From NCBI GenBank assembly GCA_947311175.1, contig CAMZKK010000191.1, positions 1 through 21,002 of the forward strand: a DNA stretch of 21,002 bases. Direction: 5' to 3'. The position numbers and the translations under genes are program-made. A model generated the notes under the pieces. The model had not been told where the DNA came from, made no database searches, and saw only the letters and a list, made by a program, of their open reading frames with translations. Shown here one piece after another: positions 15,590 through 21,002 of this stretch. This DNA is from an uncultured Planctomycetota bacterium. Lineage in GTDB: Bacteria; Planctomycetota; SZUA-567; JAFGNG01. The stretch's first letter is position 1. Each line of letters starts with the position of its first letter.

Positions 15590-16666
15590 TTACAGTTTAT
15601 CAAATTCGGTATTACCATAAATTTTTTGTAAATCTCTGGTCTCCTCTTCCTGCTCAACCTCTTCTAAAATATTTAGTTTACCTTTCTTTACCGTCAGCCC
15701 TTTTCTTAATCCTTCTACCGCAGATGAAAAATCATCCGGTGGAGGTGCATTGATTGTCATTTCCTGTCCATTTACCGGATGACAAAATGTTAGGTTTTCA
15801 GCGTGCAAGGCAAATCTCATCAACTCATTAACTGGCGAACCTAGACTGTCTTTATAAAATACCAAGCCATGATTATCACCATAAAGATGATCCGCCACCA
15901 AAGGATGACCGATTGCCGACATATGAACCCTTAATTGATGTTGTCTGCCTGTTTTAGGCAAGAGTTGAACTAAGGTATAGTCACAAAATCTTTCTTTTAC
16001 GACATAAAATGTCTTTGATTTCTTCCCTGCCCCATCTTTTCTAATCCCCATCATTGTCCTATTGGTGCGATTTAATTTTTGTCCAATAGGAAGATTGATT
16101 TCGCCTCTATCTTTTTCAATATTTCCCAGAACCAAAGCAAGATAACTTTTACTAACCGTCCGTGCCTCGAATTGCTTTTGAAGAATTCGTTTGGCATCCA
16201 TATTTTTACTTACCAACACTACGCCACTAGTATATCTGTCAATCCTATTAACTAAGGTTATTTGCTGATGAGAAGGCAATTTATCTTTGTATCGCCAATA
16301 AAGAGCGTTCAATAATGTATTATGTCGGTGCAAAGCTACCGGATGAACAACCAAACCTGCTTGTTTATTAACTCCAAGAATATCATCATCTTCATAAACT
16401 ATATCAACCGGAATGTTTCGTCCTAGGTCTTCACCACCCTTTGGTATCCTACACCGAAGCACGACGATATCACCATTCTTAACCCGCCAAGAATCCGGAC
16501 GAATGTTATCGTTTACCGTTATTCTATTTTGTTTATTGTATTCTTTAATTTTCGTTCTGCTAATTCGAGGTGCAGTCGCTGCAACAAATTTATCAAGTCG
16601 CATACCATCATAGCTGGCATCTACCTTACAGGTAATATCAAATGGTTTTGCCGGGTCAAGAACCAT
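15590..16666 (-). CDS. RluA/RluD-family ribosomal large-subunit pseudouridine synthase
   Basis: Isomerises uridine to pseudouridine in RNA, in this family mostly 23S rRNA. From the chosen start the protein has 358 residues. An S4 RNA-binding domain (about 20-75, DGMRLDKFVAATAPRISRTK) is followed by the catalytic domain with VNKQAGLVVHP and the motif NRIDRYTSG (141-149), whose Asp144 is the nucleophile; most relatives have HRLDRxTSG, so the His is Asn here. PKTGRQHQLRVHM and HPLVADHLYG complete the signature. The open frame extends upstream to 16744 in hydrophobic sequence that overlaps the Rrf2 gene, so I start at ATG 16666, which overlaps that gene by 11 bases. The highly acidic C-terminal tail (about 305-358) is unusual and may be a lineage extension. 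The exact target uridine cannot be told. Confidence 0.92.
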   Translation of the reverse strand: MVLDPAKPFDITCKVDASYDGMRLDKFVAATAPRISRTKIKEYNKQNRITVNDNIRPDSWRVKNGDIVVLRCRIPKGGEDLGRNIPVDIVYEDDDILGVNKQAGLVVHPVALHRHNTLLNALYWRYKDKLPSHQQITLVNRIDRYTSGVVLVSKNMDAKRILQKQFEARTVSKSYLALVLGNIEKDRGEINLPIGQKLNRTNRTMMGIRKDGAGKKSKTFYVVKERFCDYTLVQLLPKTGRQHQLRVHMSAIGHPLVADHLYGDNHGLVFYKDSLGSPVNELMRFALHAENLTFCHPVNGQEMTINAPPPDDFSSAVEGLRKGLTVKKGKLNILEEVEQEEETRDLQKIYGNTEFDKL

Positions 16667-17069
16667 TAGGAACACTAAGATTATCAAAGGTAATTTTCGA
16701 TAAATGGCTATCGAGAGTTTCTTGCAAATTTGACAAACTATCATGAATCCTACATGTTTTTATTCTCGAACATTTTGCACTGTCTTTGAGACAAGAATTT
16801 AGAAGGCAATTACTGTTTGCAATTGAACGAACGACATCAAGCATTGATATCTCTGAACTTTCTCGTGCCAATTCAACTCCTCCCCCTCGCCCCCGAAAGC
16901 TAAGCAATATCCCTTCCTTTACCAACTTTCCAATAATTACTCGTAAAAACTTATGAGGCACCTGCAACTCGTCAGACAGCTCCACCGCACTAACTCGCTC
17001 ACCGGTAATCTGGTAATCAGCAAGGCAAAGGACAATCCTAAGTGCGTAATCTGCTTCTCTTGTTATCAT
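16656..17069 (-). CDS. Rrf2-family transcriptional regulator (IscR/NsrR-like)
   Basis: Dimeric winged-helix repressor or activator. The 137 residues start with the family signature MITREADYALRIVLCLADY, then the recognition helix (about 28-52, with VPHKFLRVIIGKL), the wing (FRGRGGGVELAR, 58-69), and a linker helix with four cysteines (Cys88, 93, 100, 106). Three such cysteines bind a [2Fe-2S] or [4Fe-4S] cluster in IscR and NsrR, so this protein probably senses iron-sulfur status, redox or nitric oxide. The open frame reaches 17108, but ATG 17069 begins exactly at the conserved N-terminus. The ferredoxin gene is divergent, 294 bases away, with two palindromes in between that could be operators. 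It is the first gene of the long minus-strand train. Confidence 0.92.
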   Translation of the reverse strand: MITREADYALRIVLCLADYQITGERVSAVELSDELQVPHKFLRVIIGKLVKEGILLSFRGRGGGVELARESSEISMLDVVRSIANSNCLLNSCLKDSAKCSRIKTCRIHDSLSNLQETLDSHLSKITFDNLSVPNGS

Positions 17070-17199
17070 ACAAATTCCATCTAAGCAAAAAGAATGCGGG
17101 ACAAACAAAGACGCTTTGTATTTCCCAAATTTCCAATAAAGAAGTATGGTAAATAATTATTCACCGATATAAGAATGTCAAGAGAATAGACACAAGCAA

Positions 17200-17217
17200 C
17201 GGATAAACTTTTATCCG
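17200..17217. promoter_or_regulatory. Palindrome CGGATAA-ACTT-TTATCCG upstream of the Rrf2 gene
   Basis: Perfect 7-base inverted repeat in the divergent gap between the Rrf2 regulator and ferredoxin, 131 bases before the regulator start. It could be an operator or an RNA hairpin; no T run follows, so it is not a terminator. Confidence 0.4.
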
Positions 17218-17262
17218 CAAATCACTCTTTTTTTAATAATTTAAAATAATTTGAAATTTCTA

Positions 17263-17290
17263 TTGAACATTGACAAAAATATTATATAAA
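17263..17290 (+). promoter_or_regulatory. Candidate sigma-70 promoter of the ferredoxin gene
   Basis: TTGAAC (17263-17268) and TATAAA (17285-17290) are 16 bases apart, with an AT-rich upstream stretch. Transcription would start near 17297, giving a 5' leader of about 67 bases that contains the palindrome at 17308. A perfect TTGACA at 17270-17275 has no good -10 at proper distance. Confidence 0.55.
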
Positions 17291-17307
17291 TTATCCCTTA
17301 AATGTAA

Positions 17308-17325
17308 TTAGATAGAAATATCTAA
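17308..17325. promoter_or_regulatory. Palindrome TTAGATA-GAAA-TATCTAA, possible Rrf2 operator
   Basis: Perfect 7-base inverted repeat with a four-base centre just downstream of the likely ferredoxin start site, where a bound dimer would block transcription. The Rrf2 regulator is encoded divergently next door. The link is by position only; the sequence does not match a known IscR or NsrR consensus closely. Confidence 0.45.
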
Positions 17326-17363
17326 ATAAAAGTTAGTTCATATATGTTTAGAAGGAGTTTATT

Positions 17364-17534
17364 ATGGCGCATGTTATTTCAGATGCATGTTCATCATGTG
17401 GAAGTTGTGCAGAAGTTTGTCCGGTAGAAGCAATTAGTGAAGGTGACGGAAAATATGTTATCGACGCAGACACTTGTGTTGACTGTGGAGCTTGTGTTGG
17501 AGAATGTCCGGTAGAGGCAATTTCTGCGGAGTAA
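17364..17534 (+). CDS. 2[4Fe-4S] ferredoxin (clostridial type)
   Basis: Small soluble electron carrier for low-potential redox enzymes such as pyruvate:ferredoxin oxidoreductase or hydrogenase. The 56 residues hold two C-x2-C-x2-C-x3-C-P motifs: Cys9, 12, 15, 19 and Cys38, 41, 44, 48, each followed by Pro-Val-Glu-Ala-Ile. The two halves are clear internal duplicates. The length equals the classical clostridial ferredoxins. GAAGGAG (17351-17357) stands six bases before ATG 17364. The gene is divergent from an Rrf2 regulator and ends 19 bases before tRNA-Ser(TGA), without a terminator in between. The presence of this protein points to an anaerobic or fermentative way of life, which is inference. 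Confidence 0.96.
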   Translation: MAHVISDACSSCGSCAEVCPVEAISEGDGKYVIDADTCVDCGACVGECPVEAISAE

Positions 17535-17553
17535 TATCATAAAATATTAATGC

Positions 17554-17643
17554 GGAGAGTTGGCAGAGTCCGGTCGATCGCGCTGGTTTTGAAAACCAGT
17601 GATGTGCAAGCATCCGGGGGTTCGAATCCCTCACTCTCCGCCA
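17554..17643 (+). tRNA. tRNA-Ser (anticodon TGA)
   Basis: A 90-base type II tRNA with encoded CCA (17641-17643). Acceptor GGAGAGT pairs with ACTCTCC. The anticodon stem CTGGT/ACCAG holds the loop TTTGAAA with TGA at 17590-17592, reading UCA and other UCN codons. A long variable arm and T loop TTCGAAT are present. It follows the ferredoxin gene by 19 bases and is closed by the terminator at 17651. Confidence 0.97.
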
Positions 17644-17650
17644 GTTAATG

Positions 17651-17686
17651 AAAAAGACAGGTAATAAATTTACCTGTCTTTTTTTT
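17651..17686. terminator. Bidirectional intrinsic terminator
   Basis: Stem GACAGGTAA / TTACCTGTC (17656-17664 with 17670-17678) and a five-base loop, with A5 on the left and T8 on the right. It ends the ferredoxin/tRNA-Ser transcript on the + strand and, read backwards with five T, the flagellin/exported-protein transcript on the - strand. Confidence 0.9.
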
Positions 17687-17717
17687 GTTTTCAAAAATAT
17701 GGTTATTTATTCAATCC

Positions 17718-18032
17718 TTATTTTATCTTAATACTGGCAACCATCTTAGGATTAATCAGAATAATTTGACCTGATTTATCTTTAACTCTAAAAAAATGAT
17801 TATTAAACAGTGTTACCGGACGAATCATTTTCACATCAGAAAACAACCAGTTTGCATGACCTTCAACAGAAATAGAAATATCAAGCGAGGAATTGCCAAA
17901 GGTATCAACTAATTGCTTCAGCTCTACATTTTCCTGATACGGATTATTTTCTTGAGCACCGACAAGAGACACAGTAGTAAAAATTGCAAAAACAATAAAA
18001 CTTATAATAATTCCGAATTTTAATCTTTTCAT
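17718..18032 (-). CDS. Small exported protein of unknown function, paired with flagellin
   Basis: A 104-residue protein I do not recognise. It starts with a clear signal peptide: basic MKRLKFG, a hydrophobic core, and a likely cut near LVGA-QE (about residues 25-28). The mature part of roughly 77 residues is probably periplasmic or surface-located. It has alternating beta-type sequence, with a final FRVKDKSGQIILINPKMVAS segment that recalls small beta-barrel folds; the INP-containing end is faintly like FlbD, too weakly to name it. An in-frame TTG lies at 18044, but ATG 18032 has GGAG seven bases upstream and is better. It begins 14 bases after the flagellin stop and shares its terminator, so co-expression with the filament protein is likely. 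A role in filament assembly, capping or modification is only inferred from position. Confidence 0.8.
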   Translation of the reverse strand: MKRLKFGIIISFIVFAIFTTVSLVGAQENNPYQENVELKQLVDTFGNSSLDISISVEGHANWLFSDVKMIRPVTLFNNHFFRVKDKSGQIILINPKMVASIKIK

Positions 18033-18046
18033 AATTTTCTCCAATA

Positions 18047-20317
18047 TTAACCAAGAAGTTTTAATACATTTTGACTTACACTATTCGCCTGAGCAAGCAT
18101 TGCGGTACCTGCTTGGGTTAGAATTTGATTCTTTGTAAACTGTGAGGTTTCATAAGCCATATTGGCATCTCTAATTGCTGATTCGGTTGCGGTAATATTT
18201 TCAATCGTTACATTTAAACTGTTTACATTGGTATGAAGCATATTCTTTTGGAAAGCACCAAGGCGAGCTCTAAGACTTGACACATCATCAATTGCTTGCG
18301 AAATAACCTTCATTGCAATTACAGGTTCTTTACTCAAACTTGCAATTCCACCGCCTAGAACATCTTGTAGAGTATAAGAGGTACCGTCAATCTCAACTTG
18401 ACCAATATTAGGAACAGCCATACTTGGAATTGCATAAACAGTTCTTGACTGGTCTCCATCACTTCCACCAAGTTGATACTGCATTCCATTTCGAATATTT
18501 TGAATATTTTCAGAACTGTTATCTCCAGCATTAACCGCCAAATTTGTTGTTGTATACATCATTCCTGCCGCTGTAGAAGCACGCCCTACATCAAAACCGA
18601 CTTGGGCAATTGTCGTGTCGCCAACGACTCCTTCTTCCAAATATAATCTTCCACCAAATACCGGAGTGCTAATCTCAGCATCAAGACCTTCAATCAGGGT
18701 TTCTGTGCCATTAACAAAGATGGTTGCATCTTGCCCATCAGCTTGGTCGGTTACCGGATTAGTGGTAGAATCAAGTCTTTGGTATTGAGCGGTTGCATCA
18801 TTGTATCTTTCCCACATTTTACCTTTATTGGCTTGCAAGCGAACATAAGAATCTTCACCGTAATCATCACTGTATAAACGAGCGGTAAGGCGAGGTCGAA
18901 TAGTTACTCCGGTTGCTCCTGCATTTGTTGAGGTTACATATCCTCCTAAACCAGAACTATTTGCCTCTGTAAGAGTTACTTGTCCTGCTGAATCTGTGCC
19001 TGTTGCTACTAATTGTGTTAGTCCTGAATCGCTGTAAATCTTAAACGCACCACCACCGCCAGCAGCTTCAACATAAAGCCTACCTTCAGAATCTGTGTTT
19101 TTGCCAATCTCAATTCCATTTATTTGCCAGCCATTAAGAACATTACCACTATCACCAGCTTCATATACGGTAGCATCAGTAACCGATTTTGGCATTGTCC
19201 AAACAGTAGCACCAACCGCAACGGCTGCAGTAGCAGCACTTGTTGTGACTGAACCTGAAATACCCGAATCATTTTCTTCTTGCAATACATAAGTACCGGC
19301 AGCGGTTGCTCCGGTAGATGAAGCAACAAGATTTGTCCCGGCAGCATCACTAAACACACTTATATCACCTGCTGCAGTAGTGGCAAAAAACAGTTTTCCT
19401 TGGGCATCGGTATTCACTCCCGTATTCATACCATAGATATCATACGAAGTAATATTTGTTGCCGCAATTCCAGCACCTATGACAGAGGCTGTTGAATTAT
19501 TTGCAAAGATAAGAGCTGCGTGAACCCCAGTACTGTCAGCCACATTCTCAACCCCTGTCACCAGTTGTGAAACATCTGTACCTGATGAAAAAGAAAATTG
19601 TCGAGAACCGAGATTACCGGTAACAATAAAGCTTTGATCAGCAGTTAGCTGATTCATATTCGCCCCAATAGTGCTAGACACTTCACTCCCTGTGCTTGAC
19701 GCTCCAGCTTCCCAGATTGCCCTTTGTGCCTGACGAGTCATCGCTGCGGTACCGGGAGTTGTTCCTGCTTGTCCGGTGTAGCTAACACCAACAACGAGAC
19801 CATCACGTTTGAATACTTGATCAAGTCTGGTTTTACCAGTATCAATCAATGCATTGCCTTGAACTACATTGGTATCATAGATAAGACTTTTTGAGCCATT
19901 TAACAAATATTGATCTGAATACTTGGTAGTATTTGCAATTCTGTCGATTGTTTGCACCGCACTATCAAGCTCTGATTGGTCTGCTCGAACCTGATCAGAA
20001 GCAGTAACCCCACTATTCGCTGCGTGGATTGCAAGACCTCGAAGATGTCGTAACATTTCATTGATTTCAATCAATGCACCTTCAGCAATGCCAAGGACAT
20101 TTGACGCCTCTTGTGAATTTCTTACCGCACGCTCAAGACTGTTTGTTTGTGAACGCAATTGCTCGGAAATAATCAATCCTGACGGATCATCACTAGCAAC
20201 ATTAATCTTATATCCACTAGACAATTTTTGCAAACTCTTTGACAATGAGCCGTTAGACAACTCAAGATTCCTCTGGGTATTCATTGCTGATATATTATGA
20301 TTAATAATAAGTGACAT
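18047..20317 (-). CDS. Flagellin with enlarged, duplicated central domain
   Basis: Filament subunit of the flagellum, exported by the flagellar type III system. The N-terminal D0/D1 region (1 to about 145) has the classic INHNISAMNTQRNL start and LSSGYKINVASDDPSGL. The C-terminal D1/D0 region (about 660-756) has AISNVS-like helices, LGAFQKNMLHT, and ends NSVSQNVLKLLG. These coiled regions polymerise and bind TLR5 in some species. The middle (about 150-655) is the outward-facing variable domain; it holds two copies of a 70-residue module (289-360 and 394-464) and a hook-IN-like segment (DGQDATIFVNG, 527-537). At 756 residues it is much longer than the common 270-500. AGGAGG eight bases before ATG 20317 is an ideal site. 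Cysteine is absent. A small exported protein follows 14 bases later. Confidence 0.97.
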   Translation of the reverse strand: MSLIINHNISAMNTQRNLELSNGSLSKSLQKLSSGYKINVASDDPSGLIISEQLRSQTNSLERAVRNSQEASNVLGIAEGALIEINEMLRHLRGLAIHAANSGVTASDQVRADQSELDSAVQTIDRIANTTKYSDQYLLNGSKSLIYDTNVVQGNALIDTGKTRLDQVFKRDGLVVGVSYTGQAGTTPGTAAMTRQAQRAIWEAGASSTGSEVSSTIGANMNQLTADQSFIVTGNLGSRQFSFSSGTDVSQLVTGVENVADSTGVHAALIFANNSTASVIGAGIAATNITSYDIYGMNTGVNTDAQGKLFFATTAAGDISVFSDAAGTNLVASSTGATAAGTYVLQEENDSGISGSVTTSAATAAVAVGATVWTMPKSVTDATVYEAGDSGNVLNGWQINGIEIGKNTDSEGRLYVEAAGGGGAFKIYSDSGLTQLVATGTDSAGQVTLTEANSSGLGGYVTSTNAGATGVTIRPRLTARLYSDDYGEDSYVRLQANKGKMWERYNDATAQYQRLDSTTNPVTDQADGQDATIFVNGTETLIEGLDAEISTPVFGGRLYLEEGVVGDTTIAQVGFDVGRASTAAGMMYTTTNLAVNAGDNSSENIQNIRNGMQYQLGGSDGDQSRTVYAIPSMAVPNIGQVEIDGTSYTLQDVLGGGIASLSKEPVIAMKVISQAIDDVSSLRARLGAFQKNMLHTNVNSLNVTIENITATESAIRDANMAYETSQFTKNQILTQAGTAMLAQANSVSQNVLKLLG
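18926..19138 (-). repeat. Flagellin central module, copy 2
   Basis: Encodes flagellin residues 394-464. It aligns over its whole length with residues 289-360; shared points include NTD-x-(E/Q)G-(K/R)L, YSDSGLTQLVA versus FSDAAGTNLVA, and the closing SSGLGGYVTST versus DSGISGSVTTS. Confidence 0.7.
19238..19453 (-). repeat. Flagellin central module, copy 1
   Basis: Encodes flagellin residues 289-360, the partner of copy 2. The copies are separated by an Ala/Val-rich linker of 33 residues. Divergence at many positions shows an old duplication. Confidence 0.7.
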
Positions 20318-20422
20318 GGGTTATTCCTCCTGAATAAAAAAATGTATCCCTACAAAAAATATTTAAAACTTAAAATCTAAAAAACGTAATGCATAAGCAC
20401 ACGAGATTACAGACTTCTTCAT

Positions 20423-20438
20423 TACAACCCAAATACCA
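20423..20438 (-). promoter_or_regulatory. Weak candidate sigma-54 site upstream of flagellin
   Basis: Read on the - strand: TGGTATTTGGGTTGTA, compared with the consensus TGGCAC-N5-TTGC. The GG element and TTG are at the right distance, but the -12 GC is GT. It lies 106 bases before the flagellin start. Elsewhere in this 363-base gap (20318-20680) I see the argS terminator and nothing else; no convincing sigma-28 box is present. Confidence 0.25.
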
Positions 20439-20618
20439 GTTTCTACAATGTCAGAGAAAACGACAAAAATAAATACATAACAAGCAAAATAACAACAACT
20501 TAAGGCAAACATTTATTATCTATTTAATTCTACAACAGCAACAAAGCAGCCCTATCAACACTCAAACAAAGAAAATCATGCCGAAGATTACACCGAAATA
20601 GGAAATTCTTTCCGAAAC

Positions 20619-20659
20619 AAAAAAAGGACACCACCTAATATAGGTAGCGTCCCTTTTTT
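20619..20659 (-). terminator. Intrinsic terminator of argS
   Basis: On the - strand, GGACGCTACCT pairs fully (two G-T wobbles) with AGGTGGTGTCC around the loop ATAT, and seven T follow. It starts about 28 bases after the argS stop. The + strand has a six-T run as well, so it may act in both directions. Confidence 0.85.
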
Positions 20660-20680
20660 AAACTCCGTAATTTAAATTTA

Positions 20681-21002
20681 TTACATTCGTTCCGGAGCTT
20701 TGATGCCTAGTAATGATAAACCCAATGCCAAGGTTTTTCTGGTGCAATCAACTAGTGCTACCCTTGCAATGGTTAGTGCCTTGTCTTCACTAATTATTCG
20801 ATGATTTGCCTTGTCGGTAAAGAAGCGATTAAAGGTACTACAAAGATTTATTAGATAATCACTAATTACTGCCGGCTCATCTTCTTTTACAGCTCGTTCA
20901 ACACTTGTTTTAAATCCTGAAATTGCTTTAACAACCTCAACTTCGGCAGAAGTGCCAAGCGGAGAAAAATCTATCTCTTGCGGTAGCTCCCCTTCAAACC
21001 TG
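20681..21002 (-). CDS. argS: Arginine--tRNA ligase, C-terminal part (5' end beyond the window)
   Basis: Partial frame of 106 codons plus TAA at 20683-20681. The translation is the DALR anticodon-binding domain of class I arginyl-tRNA synthetase: VVKAISGFKTSVERAV, YLINLCSTFNRFF, and the diagnostic end ARVALVDCTRKTLALGLSLL followed by GIKAPERM. The closing 'LGI-x-APERM' is near-universal in this enzyme. The catalytic domain (HIGH and KMSK-type motifs) must lie upstream beyond 21002. A strong terminator follows, so argS is transcribed separately from the flagellin gene on the same strand. Confidence 0.95.
   Translation of the reverse strand, partial: RFEGELPQEIDFSPLGTSAEVEVVKAISGFKTSVERAVKEDEPAVISDYLINLCSTFNRFFTDKANHRIISEDKALTIARVALVDCTRKTLALGLSLLGIKAPERM

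Noticed and set aside
17458..17694. 78-codon minus-strand frame antisense to ferredoxin and tRNA-Ser
   Set aside because: Its 'RVRDSNPRMLAHHWFSKPARSTG' type core is the well-known false translation of a tRNA complement (first part quoted only); ferredoxin on the other strand is certain.
19095..19359. Frames of 65 and 79 codons within the flagellin gene
   Set aside because: Low-complexity shadows of the Ala/Val-rich central domain in other frames.

Overview
The window is AT-rich, densely coded DNA from a flagellated Gram-negative bacterium. The outer-membrane cell plan is inferred from the long periplasmic domain of YidC and the MsbA-like exporter. A 2[4Fe-4S] ferredoxin and an Rrf2 regulator with four clustered cysteines suggest anaerobic or iron-sulfur-based metabolism. 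The phylum cannot be fixed from sequence alone. The Hanks kinase/HEAT fusion, the long flagellin and the GC-rich structured intergenic repeat would fit the PVC group (for example Lentisphaerota), but this is a guess.

Layout. Bases 1-3000 (+): an MsbA-like ABC exporter whose frame is broken at a run of ten A, then a GT4 glycosyltransferase; together they look like envelope or polysaccharide genes. Bases 3009-3884 (-): an Rpn/PD-(D/E)XK transposase-like nuclease. Bases 4116-6669 (-): rnpA-yidD-yidC, overlapping head to tail, without rpmH in front. Bases 6749-7104: a patch of small repeats, including an exact 34-bp duplication of the 3' end of tRNA-Ser(GGA). Bases 7083-9814: tRNA-Ser(GGA) (-), a MscS channel (+) and serS (+). 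Bases 9980-17069 (-): a likely gene train of Rrf2 regulator, RluD-type pseudouridine synthase, asparagine synthase, a pentapeptide-repeat protein and a 962-residue kinase-receiver-pseudoreceiver-HEAT protein. Bases 17263-17686 (+): divergent promoter with a palindrome, 56-residue ferredoxin, tRNA-Ser(TGA), bidirectional terminator. Bases 17718-20317 (-): a 756-residue flagellin followed 14 bases later by a small exported protein. Bases 20681-21002 (-): the 3' end of argS.

How the parts fit. rnpA-yidD-yidC is the usual RNase P/membrane-insertion block. The Rrf2 regulator and ferredoxin are divergent, and a perfect palindrome lies between them, so local regulation is plausible. The pentapeptide-repeat protein and the kinase fusion overlap as TGATG and probably act together. 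This pair, and the flagellin with its unknown exported partner, are the best candidates for undescribed biology.

Three families of short dispersed repeats recur between genes: an AATTAAC heptamer array with an associated CTTTAGC-GATA-GCTAAAG hairpin, a CCTAAATTCCGCA palindrome, and a GC-rich double-hairpin segment. Several supply the stop codons or start regions of neighbouring genes.
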